The notes: a model not told the origin generated them from the letters alone. Positions 26,398-36,424 are shown, numbered from the stretch's first letter. The stretch is DNA of 64,000 bases from Palsa-343 sp036269135 (GCA_036269135.1 DATASQ010000057.1:62001-126000); one strand, 5' to 3'. A program made the numbers and translations.

Positions 26398-26580
26398 ATG
26401 AACTACCCAATCCATTCATCCCTTCCCGCAACCCCCTCGATTCCCGGCGATGTCCTGCAATCGGACCATCACGCCCACTTCACCATCCAGGAGATTGCCA
26501 AAGCCGTCGAGCGCCACAAGCGCGAACATCCCAATGAGGTCATCGCTCATAGGCCGCGGAAACCCACGCCCAAGCGCTGA
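26398..26580 (+). CDS. small hypothetical protein, 60 aa
   Basis: 60 residues. ATG at 26398 is preceded by CGGAGGA (26388-26394). The centre (FTIQEIAKAVERHKREHP) is a short amphipathic helix and the tail is basic. No family recognised. It lies 76 bases before the universal stress protein gene on the same strand. Confidence 0.5.
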   Translation: MNYPIHSSLPATPSIPGDVLQSDHHAHFTIQEIAKAVERHKREHPNEVIAHRPRKPTPKR

Positions 26581-26656
26581 GTCCGGTCGATCGCGGGCGG
26601 CGGCGGCAAGCCGGCCGCCCGGCACTCCTGGCCTGGTTTTGCAAGGGGAGGTCCCA

Positions 26657-27517
26657 ATGGCTCTCGCATGCGCACCTCGCGTGTCCATTCTGAACGTCGC
26701 CGTGGCAACTGACTTCAGTTCCTGCTCGGAACGCGCCGTCGAGCACGGCATGGCCGTCGCCCGCCATTTCGGAGCCACGCTGCACCTTCTCCACCTGCTC
26801 CGGCCTTCGCAGTACGCCTTTTCCCCGGAGATCATTCCCGCCCTCGCCGACGCGGCTGTCCGCGACTGCGACCAGGCCATCGATCGTCTGCTTCGGGCTC
26901 ACCGCCTGGACGGCATCGACTGCCGCCGCTGGATCGAGCAGGGCGAAATCCCCTCCGTTGCCGGCGATTTCGTCGCCCGGCACCGGATCGATCTGCTCAT
27001 GGTGGGAACCCATGGCCGCGGCGGACTGCCCCGCCTGCTCCTCGGCTCCGTCGCGCAGCAGATCTTCCATAACGTGAGCTGTCCGGTCCTGTGCGTCGGC
27101 CCGCGGGCTCCTGGAGCCGGCACGCACCTTCAGCTCCGCCGCGTGCTCTTCTCCACCGATCTCTCCCCGGAATCGCTCGCCGCCGTCCCCTCCCTGCTCA
27201 CGGCCGTCAGCGAGTGGCATGCGGACCTGGATGTGCTGCATGTCTGCCAGTCCGGCAAGCCCGAGCACCGCGGGGCCATGGATGCCCTGGTCGCCCGCCT
27301 GGCCGCCGAGGGAGCCTCCTCCGTCCAGGGCCACACCCTCGCGGGCAAGCCGGCGCCCAGCGTCCTCGATTTCGCCGACAGCCATCACGCCGACCTGATT
27401 GTCCTCGGCCTCAAGCCGCACCGGACCCTTTACAGCGGCCCTCCCTGGTCGCACGCCTATGAAATTGTGCGCCAGGCTCCCTGTCCGGTGCTCAGCATCC
27501 GCGCGCCTCAGAGCTGA
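26657..27517 (+). CDS. tandem universal stress protein (UspA family)
   Basis: 286 residues with two Usp domains. Domain 1 has the ATP-binding signature GTHGRGGLPRLLLGSVAQQIFHNVSCPVL (G2xG9-type). Domain 2 is weaker: it starts near RRVLFSTDLSPESL and ends with PCPVLSIRAP, but has lost a clean GxxG-G motif (GLKPHRTLYSGPPWSH). Tandem UspA proteins act in stress survival and may signal by ATP binding. ATG at 26657 follows AGGGGAGG (26643-26650). Confidence 0.87.
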   Translation: MALACAPRVSILNVAVATDFSSCSERAVEHGMAVARHFGATLHLLHLLRPSQYAFSPEIIPALADAAVRDCDQAIDRLLRAHRLDGIDCRRWIEQGEIPSVAGDFVARHRIDLLMVGTHGRGGLPRLLLGSVAQQIFHNVSCPVLCVGPRAPGAGTHLQLRRVLFSTDLSPESLAAVPSLLTAVSEWHADLDVLHVCQSGKPEHRGAMDALVARLAAEGASSVQGHTLAGKPAPSVLDFADSHHADLIVLGLKPHRTLYSGPPWSHAYEIVRQAPCPVLSIRAPQS

Positions 27518-27544
27518 CGGCCTCGCCGCCTGCTTTGCGGACTG

Positions 27545-30037
27545 CTATTCCCCGCGCAGCGCCCGGATCGGGTTCACCGCCGCTGCCCGGCGCGCCGGCA
27601 TCGCGGCCGCCAGCAGCGCCAGCAGGAAAACCGCCACCGCCGCCAGCGTCATCACCAGCGGATCGAAGGGGCTGACCCCGTACAGGAACGACCGCAGCAG
27701 GCTGGAGGCCGCCGCGGCTCCGGCCAGCCCGAGCACGCACCCCAGGGCGGCCAGCTTCAGGCCCGAGTTCAGCACCAGCCTGACGATTCCGCCGCGTTCC
27801 GCCCCCAGCGCCAGGCGAATCGCCATCTCCTGCACCCGCGCCGCCACCGAGAACGCGATCACCCCGTAGATCCCCAGCACCGCCAGCACCACCGCCGAAA
27901 GCGCAAAGACGGAAACCAGCACCGTGTTGAATCGCCGCGGCGCCTCGCTCTCGGAAACCACCTCGGTCATGGTGGCCAGATGCGTGAGCGGCAGCTGCGG
28001 ATCCATCTGGCGTACCGTCCTCCGCAGTCCGTCCTCCATCTGCGTGCCCGGCAGCTTCGACCGCACAGCAACGTAGAGATTGTTGCCGTTCACATCGCCG
28101 GGGGTGGCAAAGGAACCGATATCTTCTTCCCACTGCACGACCGGCACGTAGAACTGCGTCCCGGTTTTGCGATCGGGAGAGGCGTCCTTCGCATCCGCCA
28201 CCTCGCCCACCACCGTGATCCACGGAGTCTTCATGCCGGAAGTCCCCAGCCGCAGTCGTTTGCCCAGAGGATTCTCCCCAGGCCAGTACTCCGTCGCCAG
28301 CTCGTGGTTCACGACCGCAACCGGGGCGCCCTGCGCATTGTCGGCTTCGGTGAAGTAGCGTCCTTCCAGCAGCGCGATGCCCATGGCGCGGAAGTAATTC
28401 CCCATCACCTGACTCGCATCGGCGGAAGGCGTCGGCACCCCGTCGGAGGCGCTGTAGCCCTCGGGTAAGAAACTAAACAGCCCGGCCATCTCCGAGGTGG
28501 GAATGGCGGTGGCCAGTCCTGCGTCCTCGGTCGCGGGCAACCGGTCCAGCCGCCGCAGCAGATCCTCGTTGAAGGCGTTAACCCGCGCCTGATCGCGGTA
28601 TTCCGCGCTCGGCAGCGCATAGAAAGCCGTGGTCACGTGTTCCGGCTCGAATCCCAGATCGCCGGAGCTCATCTTCGAATAGCTGCGGAGCAGCAGCCCT
28701 GAAGCCGTGAGCAGCACCAGCGCCACGGCAATCTCCCCCACCACCAGCACCGACCGCAGCCGCGCGTTGGCGCCCCCCGCCGACCCCGTCCGCCCGCCTT
28801 CCTTCAGCACCGCATTCACGTTGGTGCGCAGGGCGGCAAACGAGGGAGCAACGCCGCACAGCACTCCGGTCAGCAGCGCCAGCCCCAGCGCGAAGCCGGC
28901 CACCGGCCAGTTCATCTGCACCGCATCGATCAGCGGCAGCGTCGACGGCAGCAGCTCCCGTCCCAGCGCCACCAGGGGCGCCGCCGCGCCCACCCCCAGC
29001 AATCCCCCCGCCAGGCTGAGCAGCGTGCTTTCCATCAACACCTGGCGCAGCAGCCGTTGCGTGGACGCCCCCAGCGCCAGCCGTACCGCAATCTCCCGCT
29101 GATACCGCACCGCCCGCACCAGCAGCAGGCTCGCCAGATTGGCGCACGCGATCAGCAGCACCACCGTCACCGCCAGCAGCAGGATCCGCAGCAGCGGCTT
29201 CGCGTTCCGCACCGTCACCGCCCGCAGCGGCCGCACCACCGCGCGAAATTCAAAAGTGGAAAGATCGGCCGGAAGCTGCCGGATGTCCTGCTGCGCCACT
29301 CGCTCCGCATCCGCGTGAGCCGGCTCCACGCCGACGCCCGGCTTCAGCCGCCCCACCATCGCGAAGGCCCAGTCCGCCGCCGCCTCCGGTGACCGCTCTT
29401 CCGTCGTGAAGCTCATGGGAACCCACAGCATGCAGCGGCCCAGGATCCCCTGCGCAATGGGAAACTCGAAGCTCCTCGGCATCACGCCGATCACCGTGTA
29501 CGGCTTCCGGTTCAGCAGGATCTTCCTGCCCAGGATCCCCTTCTGCCCGCCGAACTGCTCTTTCCACGTCGCGTAGCTCAGCACCACCACCGGAACGTCC
29601 TGCACGTCCTCCTGTTCCGTGAAGACGCGCCCCATCAGCGGCGCGACCCCCAGAGCCGCAAACACGCTCGGCGTCATCCGCCCCGCTTCCAGCCGCAGCG
29701 GCTGCCCGTTCCCGGAAAGCTCCAGATCTTCCGAGGTATAGCCCCCCAGCGCCGAAAAGGAGTGCGTCTCCTCGATGTAGCTGCGGACCTCCGGAGGCGA
29801 AACCGGGCCGTCGGCTGTGGAGTTCCAGTTCATTCCGCGGATCTGATCGCCCACCGTCACCAGTTGCCCCGGATCCGGAAACGGCAGCGGACGCAGCAGG
29901 ATTCCATCCACCAGAGAGAAAATCGCCGTCACGGAGCCAATGCCGAATGCCAGCATCAGGACGGCGGTGGCGGTAAATCCCGGCGATTTTCGCAACTGGC
30001 GAAACACCAGTTTCAAATCGAAAATCAGGTTCTCCAT
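27545..30037 (-). CDS. ADOP-type ABC permease (MacB/FtsX family, about 830 aa)
   Basis: 830 residues, about twice the length of an ordinary FtsX/MacB permease. Two halves: an N-terminal MacB periplasmic-core plus FtsX domain (MENLIFDLKLVFRQLRKSPGFTATAVLMLAFGIG is the recognisable opening), and a second pair ending PARRAAAVNPIRALRGE. Such acidobacterial duplicated permeases usually lack an adjacent ATPase and their transported substrate is unknown; none is next to it here. ATG at 30037. Neighbour genes are convergent (uspA) and co-oriented but 294 bases apart. Confidence 0.9.
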   Translation of the reverse strand: MENLIFDLKLVFRQLRKSPGFTATAVLMLAFGIGSVTAIFSLVDGILLRPLPFPDPGQLVTVGDQIRGMNWNSTADGPVSPPEVRSYIEETHSFSALGGYTSEDLELSGNGQPLRLEAGRMTPSVFAALGVAPLMGRVFTEQEDVQDVPVVVLSYATWKEQFGGQKGILGRKILLNRKPYTVIGVMPRSFEFPIAQGILGRCMLWVPMSFTTEERSPEAAADWAFAMVGRLKPGVGVEPAHADAERVAQQDIRQLPADLSTFEFRAVVRPLRAVTVRNAKPLLRILLLAVTVVLLIACANLASLLLVRAVRYQREIAVRLALGASTQRLLRQVLMESTLLSLAGGLLGVGAAAPLVALGRELLPSTLPLIDAVQMNWPVAGFALGLALLTGVLCGVAPSFAALRTNVNAVLKEGGRTGSAGGANARLRSVLVVGEIAVALVLLTASGLLLRSYSKMSSGDLGFEPEHVTTAFYALPSAEYRDQARVNAFNEDLLRRLDRLPATEDAGLATAIPTSEMAGLFSFLPEGYSASDGVPTPSADASQVMGNYFRAMGIALLEGRYFTEADNAQGAPVAVVNHELATEYWPGENPLGKRLRLGTSGMKTPWITVVGEVADAKDASPDRKTGTQFYVPVVQWEEDIGSFATPGDVNGNNLYVAVRSKLPGTQMEDGLRRTVRQMDPQLPLTHLATMTEVVSESEAPRRFNTVLVSVFALSAVVLAVLGIYGVIAFSVAARVQEMAIRLALGAERGGIVRLVLNSGLKLAALGCVLGLAGAAAASSLLRSFLYGVSPFDPLVMTLAAVAVFLLALLAAAMPARRAAAVNPIRALRGE

Positions 30038-30192
30038 GGCTCGTCTACCGGGTGGCTCGCTGCACAGCGGAATGCGGCGCTCAACTGCAGGATCGTCTCG
30101 GCCGCCCCGCATCCAGCTTCTCCGAAAGCAGGAAAGCCTTCCGCGGGAAGTCAGTTCGTAAGTGGCCGTATCTTACCAGACAAGGGCAAAGC

Positions 30193-30238
30193 CAGGACCA
30201 GGTGTCAGGACCAGGTGTCAGGACCAGGAGTCAGGACC
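30193..30238. repeat. 13-bp tandem repeat, about 3.5 copies
   Basis: Unit CAGGACCAGGTGT at 30193-30205 and 30206-30218; third copy CAGGACCAGGAGT at 30219-30231 and a partial CAGGACC at 30232-30238. It lies in the gap between the start of the long permease and the end of the phosphatase gene (30038-30331), which holds no other visible feature. Confidence 0.85.
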
Positions 30239-30331
30239 GATCCAGTTCGGGCTCCGCTTCAGCCACCGCGCACCGAAGCTGTCGCCCCGGTGGCGTTCCG
30301 CCCAGGACGCACCGCCCAGCACCCGCGTGCG

Positions 30332-30814
30332 CTACTCGGCCGCCTTCTCCCCGCCGCACTGCGGGACCGCCTGCCTCGTCCCGCCCTGGCGCAGAGACTC
30401 CAGCAGGCCATCGACACGCGCGCGAATGAGCCCGAAGGTCCGCTCGACCTTGTCCGGAATCTCCTCCGCGGCCATCGGTCCGATGTCCTCGATCCCCCAC
30501 ACTTCAATCCTTTGCCGGCTGGGATCGACCCACTCTCTGCAGAACCCGTGATGCTCCGATTCCATGCAGACAATCACATCGCTGCTCTCCACAAGGGAGC
30601 GCGTGGTTCGCTGCCAGTGCTTTGCCGCGAAAGCGTCAAGACCGCGCCGTGCCAGAGCCTCGGCCGCCCAGGGAGAGATGGGCTCGGGGCTCTCTCGCCC
30701 CGCGGCAATACCGCTGGAGGATACCTCGATGCCGGGAACCCGCCGCGAAACGCACCAGGCTTCCGCGAGACGGCTGCGGTAGACGTTTCCGGTGCAGATG
30801 AAGTGGACTTTCAT
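30332..30814 (-). CDS. low-molecular-weight protein-tyrosine phosphatase family protein
   Basis: 160 residues. The P-loop at the N-terminus is CTGNVYRS (C7-x5-R13), typical of LMW-PTP/arsenate reductase-like enzymes, followed by AEAWCVSRR and SSSGI. The catalytic Asp would be in the loop near EVWGIEDIGP. LMW-PTPs dephosphorylate tyrosines on proteins such as exopolysaccharide kinases; here the partner is not known. It follows the P-loop kinase gene by 15 bases on the same strand, so the two are probably co-transcribed. Confidence 0.85.
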   Translation of the reverse strand: MKVHFICTGNVYRSRLAEAWCVSRRVPGIEVSSSGIAAGRESPEPISPWAAEALARRGLDAFAAKHWQRTTRSLVESSDVIVCMESEHHGFCREWVDPSRQRIEVWGIEDIGPMAAEEIPDKVERTFGLIRARVDGLLESLRQGGTRQAVPQCGGEKAAE

Positions 30815-30829
30815 GCAGGCCGGCAGCGC

Positions 30830-31681
30830 CTATGGCTCCTCGTCGGCCGCAATGGCCGCGCCGCCGGACCCCTCGCCGGACCCCTTCACCCGCACCACCG
30901 TGATCTTCGAGAACCCTTCCTTGAAGTCCGGCGCGCGCAGCCGCTCGGCCATCTTCCCCATCACGTCCTCGCTCACCGTGCGCTCGCGTTTGCGATTCCG
31001 CTCCAGGCACACTTCCAGCGGCACGTCGAAAAACACCGCCTGCACGTCATAGCCGAAGCTCTTCGCCATCTTGATCCACTGCCGGCGCTCGTGCGGCGAC
31101 AGATTCGTCGCGTCCACATAGTTCCACGGCATCTTCGCGATCAGCCGCGCCCGCAGCAGCGACCGCAGCGTGGAGAAGACCAGCCCCTGCCAGCGCTGCT
31201 CCGTGATGTCGTCGAACAGCAGCGTCCGCAGCAGATCGCTCGACAGCGGCACCACCCCGCGGCGCTTGAACCACGTCGTCTTGCCCGACCCGGGCAGGCC
31301 AATGGTCAGCACCACGTAGCCGCGCGCGCCTTTGCCGCTGCCTGTCGCCGGGGCCTCCGGCGGAGGCGTCGCCACCGACTCCGGCTGCGTCTCCACCACC
31401 AGTTTCGGGGCCGGCGGCTTCTTCTCAGGCGGAGCCGCCCGCGCCGCGGCTGGCTCGGCCGCGGCCGTCTCCGCCTCGTCCCTCAACCCTTCGGTTTCCG
31501 GCTCAACGTCGTCCCCGCCTGCCGGCGCCCCGCCATGGTACGAGGGCTGCAAAGGCGCTGGTTGGTTCGGGGGCAGTTCCTGTCCAATTTTTCCCGTGGA
31601 CTCCGAAGTATTCGGTCCACGCTTCGAGCGTCGTCTCATCCGATCGCGCATCCACAAGCGCATATCCAGGATGTAACACAC
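30830..31681 (-). CDS. P-loop nucleotide/polynucleotide kinase-like protein (AAA_33 type)
   Basis: 283 residues. Residues 1-118 are Pro/Ala/Glu-rich and disordered. The catalytic domain starts with GYVVLTIGLPGSGKTTW (P-loop 128-135), then SSDLLRTLLFDD, NYVDATNLSPHERRQWI and FFDVPLEVCLERNRKRER, a pattern of AAA_33/polynucleotide-kinase-like enzymes. The GTG start at 31681 is well supported: GGGAGG lies about seven bases upstream on this strand. Substrate unknown; RNA- or small-molecule-kinase roles are both possible. Confidence 0.8.
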   Translation of the reverse strand: MCYILDMRLWMRDRMRRRSKRGPNTSESTGKIGQELPPNQPAPLQPSYHGGAPAGGDDVEPETEGLRDEAETAAAEPAAARAAPPEKKPPAPKLVVETQPESVATPPPEAPATGSGKGARGYVVLTIGLPGSGKTTWFKRRGVVPLSSDLLRTLLFDDITEQRWQGLVFSTLRSLLRARLIAKMPWNYVDATNLSPHERRQWIKMAKSFGYDVQAVFFDVPLEVCLERNRKRERTVSEDVMGKMAERLRAPDFKEGFSKITVVRVKGSGEGSGGAAIAADEEP

Positions 31682-31934
31682 TCGCCCCCCTCCCGCAAAC
31701 CAACTTCCGTGCTTTGTACCATTTCCCGCACTGTCAGTAATCCCACCACCGCAATGACGTTCGTGCGAAATCTTCCCATTGAGCCCATTGGAGATGGACT
31801 TTTCCCTTGACTATGGTGCTAGCATCGGTAATTGAGTGGTTCCGGGCGTTTTGGACTGTTATGGACTGGCGTGATTCGGACCCCCGAGAGTCCTCGGACA
31901 CACGTACGATTTTTTACGCAAGGAGACGATTTTC

Positions 31935-32939
<1,005 letters not shown>

Positions 32940-32978
32940 GGTTGTTTCTCTGAAGTCCGGCCGTGAGTTGTTTTGGTT

Positions 32979-33084
32979 TTGTATCAGGGCACGACTTCAG
33001 AGCCTGCCCTGAGCGGAGCACCCAAGGTGCGAAGTCGAATGGGTGCCGCAAAGCCTCACAAAAAGAGGGGCTTTAGCCCCTGAG
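32979..33084. repeat. extragenic palindromic element, copy 1
   Basis: GGGCACGACTTCAG (32987-33000) is followed after 66 bases by GGGGCTTTAGCCCCTGAG (33067-33084). Between them an inner hairpin GCACCC...GGGTGC is seen. Both ends recur in copy 2 (33564-33624), on the other side of ridA. The stem GGGGC-TTTA-GCCCC may work as a terminator-like RNA hairpin. It resembles REP/BIME elements of Acidobacteriota genomes (inference from memory). Confidence 0.8.
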
Positions 33085-33163
33085 CTTGGTTGTTTGGATT
33101 CCCACCTCGCCGCCGGAATTAAGGCGGCCGGGTGGGATGATCCGACAGGATAAGAGGCACAGA

Positions 33164-33544
33164 ATGTCCACCCGGCAGAACATCCCAGGCACATCCCCCT
33201 ACGAGCCGGTCATCGGCTTTTCCCGCGCCGTCCGCGCCGGACAATCCGTTTACGTCGCCGGCACCGGCCCGGTCGGCGCCGATCTTGCCGATCCCGCCAC
33301 CCAGACCCGTCACATCCTCGAAATCATCCGCGGCGTGCTCGAGCAGGCCGGCGCCCGCCTCGAAGACGTCGTCCGCACCCGCATCTACCTCACCAGTGCC
33401 GACGACTGGGAAGCCGTCGGCAAGGCTCATGGCGAGTTCTTCGGCGCCATCCGTCCGGCCGCTACCATGGTCGTCGTCGCCGGGCTCCTGCAGCCTACCT
33501 GGCGCGTCGAGATCGAAGCGGACGCCGTGATCGGCACCCAGTAA
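33164..33544 (+). CDS. RidA family protein (reactive intermediate deaminase)
   Basis: 126 residues. GQSVYVAGTGPVGAD, HILEIIRGVLEQAG, VVRTRIYLT and the closing WRVEIEADAVI are those of the YjgF/RidA family, which hydrolyse reactive enamine/imine intermediates from PLP enzymes. The family arginine R103-like residue sits in VVRTRIYLTSADDW. ATG at 33164 follows GAGG (33153-33156). It sits between gap and pgk on the same strand and is bounded by two copies of a palindromic repeat, suggesting insertion into the glycolytic pair. Confidence 0.88.
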   Translation: MSTRQNIPGTSPYEPVIGFSRAVRAGQSVYVAGTGPVGADLADPATQTRHILEIIRGVLEQAGARLEDVVRTRIYLTSADDWEAVGKAHGEFFGAIRPAATMVVVAGLLQPTWRVEIEADAVIGTQ

Positions 33545-33563
33545 AATCCCTGCTTGCTTTGAA

Positions 33564-33624
33564 GGGGCACGGCTTCAGCCGTGCCGTAACGGCCTGCAAA
33601 ACTGACGGGGCTTTAGCCCCTGAG
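33564..33624. repeat. extragenic palindromic element, copy 2
   Basis: GGCACGGCTTCAGCCGTGCC (33566-33585) is a perfect 8-bp inverted repeat with loop TTCA, followed after 21 bases by GGGGCTTTAGCCCCTGAG (33607-33624), identical to the end of copy 1. The spacing and order of the two palindromes are the same in both copies, though copy 1 carries a longer middle. Confidence 0.85.
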
Positions 33625-33641
33625 GGATCAACGGAGACTCT

Positions 33642-34856
33642 ATGGCTAAACTCTCGATTCGCGACCTCGACCTCGCCCACAAACATGTCTTCATGCGCGT
33701 CGACTTCAACGTCCCCCTCACCGAGGACGGCTCCGAGATCACCGACGACACCCGCATCCAGGAGACTCTGCCCACCATCGAGTACGCGCTGCGCCACAAG
33801 GCCAAGCTGATCCTCGCCTCCCACCTCGGCCGCCCCAAAGGCAAAGTCAACCTCAAATACAGCCTCCGTCCCGTCGTGGACCGCCTGCGCACCCTGCTCG
33901 ATCATCGCCTCGGCGGAAAAACCAACGTCGCCTTCGCCCCCGACTGCGTCGGCGACATCGCCAAAGAGCTCGCCCGTCAGCTTGAATCCGGCCAGGTCCT
34001 TCTGCTGGAAAACCTCCGCTTCCACGCCGAAGAAGAAGCCAACGATCCCGGCTTCGCGAAGCAGCTCGCCGCCCTCTGCGATGTCTACGTCAACGACGCC
34101 TTCGGCAGCGCCCATCGCGCCCATGCCTCCACCGAAGGCATCACCCACTTCGTGAAGCAGTCGGCCGCCGGCCTCCTCATGGAGAAAGAGCTGAATTACC
34201 TCGGCAAAGCTCTCGAATCCCCCGCGCGTCCCTTTGTCGCCATCATCGGCGGCTCCAAAATCTCCGGCAAAATCGACGTCATCAATAACCTCCTCGACAA
34301 AGTGGATACCCTCGTCATCGTCGGCGGCATGGCCTACACCTTCGCCCGCGCCAAAGGCGTCACCACCGGCAAATCGCTCGTCGAAGAGGACAAGATCGGC
34401 ATCGCCGCCGAAGCTCTGAAGAAGGCCGAAGCCAGAGGCGTCCGGATCCTTCTCCCCGCCGACAACATCCTCGCCGACAGCTTCTCCGCCGACGCAAAAA
34501 CCCAGCCGTGGGACACCTCTAAAAACTTCCCCGCCGACTGGCAGGGCCTCGACATCGGCCCCCAATCCGTCAAGGCGATTGAAGAGATCGTCGCCGGCGC
34601 CCGCACCATCGTCTGGAACGGCCCCGCCGGCGTCTTCGAGTTTCCCCGCTTCGCCGTCGGCACCAACGCCATCGCCCAGGCGGTCGCCGCCAACAAGGAC
34701 GCCATCTCCATCATCGGCGGCGGCGACTCGGTCGCAGCCATCAAACAGGCCGGCGTCGCCGACCAGATCACCCACATTTCCACCGGCGGCGGAGCCAGCC
34801 TCGAATTTCTCGAAGGCAAAAAGCTCCCCGGCGTCGAAGCCCTGTCGGAAAAATAG
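33642..34856 (+). CDS. pgk: phosphoglycerate kinase
   Basis: 404 residues. N-domain MRVDFNVPLTEDG and RPKGKVNLKYSLRP; hinge and C-domain ILGG-type GGSKISGKIDVINNLLDK; nucleotide site NGPAGVFEFPRFAVGTNAIA and the closing GGGDSVAAIKQAG. Converts 1,3-bisphosphoglycerate and ADP to 3-phosphoglycerate and ATP. ATG after GGAGAC (33634-33639 region). Likely in a transcript with gap and ridA. Confidence 0.97.
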   Translation: MAKLSIRDLDLAHKHVFMRVDFNVPLTEDGSEITDDTRIQETLPTIEYALRHKAKLILASHLGRPKGKVNLKYSLRPVVDRLRTLLDHRLGGKTNVAFAPDCVGDIAKELARQLESGQVLLLENLRFHAEEEANDPGFAKQLAALCDVYVNDAFGSAHRAHASTEGITHFVKQSAAGLLMEKELNYLGKALESPARPFVAIIGGSKISGKIDVINNLLDKVDTLVIVGGMAYTFARAKGVTTGKSLVEEDKIGIAAEALKKAEARGVRILLPADNILADSFSADAKTQPWDTSKNFPADWQGLDIGPQSVKAIEEIVAGARTIVWNGPAGVFEFPRFAVGTNAIAQAVAANKDAISIIGGGDSVAAIKQAGVADQITHISTGGGASLEFLEGKKLPGVEALSEK

Positions 34857-35002
34857 ATCGAGGGGTCTCTTCCGAAGTGAATCGTCCTGGCGCCTCCGAA
34901 TCGGGCGGGTTCCCGTTCCGGAATCGCCCTTACCTTCGTACTGTCCGGCCCTCCCATTTCTCTTGCCCCTGCCCTCTGCCGTCGTTACGCTCAGACTAAG
35001 AC

Positions 35003-35038
35003 AGCTCCATCCGCACAAAGCGTATGGAGCTTTTCTTT
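35003..35038 (+). terminator. intrinsic terminator after pgk
   Basis: AGCTCCAT (35003-35010) pairs with ATGGAGCT (35024-35031) across a 13-base loop, followed by TTTTCTTTT (35031-35038 region). It lies about 147 bases after the pgk stop. Confidence 0.8.
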
Positions 35039-35323
35039 TGCGGCCCAGGCCGCGCCCGTCTTTCGGTCCAGGTTCTTTGAGAACTCGTCGCTTCCTCCGC
35101 GGGTGCAGCATTCCCGTCCTCGGGTCATCTGCGTCGCCTGTAATCACAAAGCGGCTTCGAGATCGCGAGTGCTGCATTCCGTCCGCGCATGCAGCACTGC
35201 GGCCCCGAATGCATCTGCTCTCGATGCAGCGACATGCCGCATACCCCAGTCCGGGTGTTCAGCTAAACCCAGCAGAATCAAACACCACGCCACCAGGGGG
35301 GTGGGGGGTGGGCTGCCAATGCC
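35039..35323. other. intergenic gap between pgk terminator and FtsX-like permease
   Basis: No gene or RNA is seen. It contains a repeated TGCAGCATTC/TGCTGCATTC and, near its end (35296-35312), a G-run GGGGGGTGGGGGGTGGG on the plus strand, which is a potential G-quadruplex just after the convergent permease's stop. The whole gap after pgk is 34857-35323. Confidence 0.5.
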
Positions 35324-36424
35324 CTATTCGTAAGCCAGCGCGTCGATCGGATCCTTGCTCGCTGCCTTCCATGCCGGATAAAGCGCACCCAGCACCGATC
35401 CAATCAAGGCGATCCCTGTGCCGTAAGCAAGCCAGGAGTCGCTCAGATAAAACGGCAGCGTCGGAAACTGGATGGACATGAACCACCGTATGCCCCAGGT
35501 GGCAAGCATGCCGACGATAATCCCAGCCACGGCCACCAGCCCAGCCTCACGCAGCACCAGGTTGACGATCGTGGTCTTCGATGCTCCCAGCGACTTCAGG
35601 ATCCCGATTTCCCGAGTCCGCTCCATGACAGCCGTGTACATCGACTGGAAAATCACCAGGAACCCGACAATGACCGCAATGCCAATCACCACCCGCAGCG
35701 CGATATTGAAGCCAGGAAAATGCTCAGGCGTCATCATCGCCATGTAGTCCGCCATCGGCTGAACTTCATAGTTCTGCAGTCCGGGTGTTGCGTGGATCTC
35801 TTCCGCGATCGCTTTTTGATTGTTCGGCGAATCCCAGCGAACATAAAACAGCGACGCGTTGTTCGGCGTGCCCAGCAGCGTGCCCAGCGTCCCGATCGGC
35901 ACAAAGATGCGACCGCCTTTCCCGTGCTCCACAATGCCCGAGACATGGAAAGAATGGTGCAGCAGCTCGATCGTCTGGCCGACTACCGCATGGTTGCTCT
36001 TCGCGTAGAGGTCGTCCACGATCACGTCATTGGGCCCGTGAAAAGGGCCTCCCTCCACAAACTGGAAGGGACGCAGCGCGTTATAACTCTCGAAGTCGAT
36101 GCCCCAGATGGTCTGCAGCGCATTGCCCATGCTCAGATTTGCAATCACCGGCGAAGCCACCGCCACATGCGGCAACTTCGCCAGCACACCGGCCACCTTT
36201 GCCGGTACCGGCGCGCCGCCCACCGCGCTCAGAAAGCTCGCATTCGGCGGCCGCACGATGATGTCCGCGCCCACCCCGCCGGTCTGACTCGCCGCTCCCT
36301 GGACCTGGCCCACCATAATGGCCACGATGCAGAGGATCATGATCACTTCAATGGCCACCGCGAGGACGCTGATCGCGGAGCGGACCGGACGATACAGAAT
36401 GTTGCCGATAACAAGCTTGTTCAT
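35324..36424 (-). CDS. FtsX/MacB-like ABC transporter permease (short type)
   Basis: 366 residues. N-terminal helix LYRPVRSAISVLAVAIEVIMILCIVAIMVGQ, a periplasmic MacB-like core (VVRPPNASFLSAV to GRIFVPIGTL), and three C-terminal helices with REIGILKSLGAS and GALYPAWKAASKDPIDALAYE, all typical of FtsX. It lacks an adjacent ATPase. ATG at 36424 gives the natural N-terminal helix. Related in family, but not in length, to the permease at 27545. Confidence 0.88.
   Translation of the reverse strand: MNKLVIGNILYRPVRSAISVLAVAIEVIMILCIVAIMVGQVQGAASQTGGVGADIIVRPPNASFLSAVGGAPVPAKVAGVLAKLPHVAVASPVIANLSMGNALQTIWGIDFESYNALRPFQFVEGGPFHGPNDVIVDDLYAKSNHAVVGQTIELLHHSFHVSGIVEHGKGGRIFVPIGTLGTLLGTPNNASLFYVRWDSPNNQKAIAEEIHATPGLQNYEVQPMADYMAMMTPEHFPGFNIALRVVIGIAVIVGFLVIFQSMYTAVMERTREIGILKSLGASKTTIVNLVLREAGLVAVAGIIVGMLATWGIRWFMSIQFPTLPFYLSDSWLAYGTGIALIGSVLGALYPAWKAASKDPIDALAYE

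Noticed and set aside
29762..31810. 682-codon plus-strand frame over the permease, phosphatase and P-loop kinase
   Set aside because: Spans three real minus-strand genes; biased composition.
31807..31840. TTGACT as a -35 box for gap
   Set aside because: No acceptable -10 box at a suitable distance.
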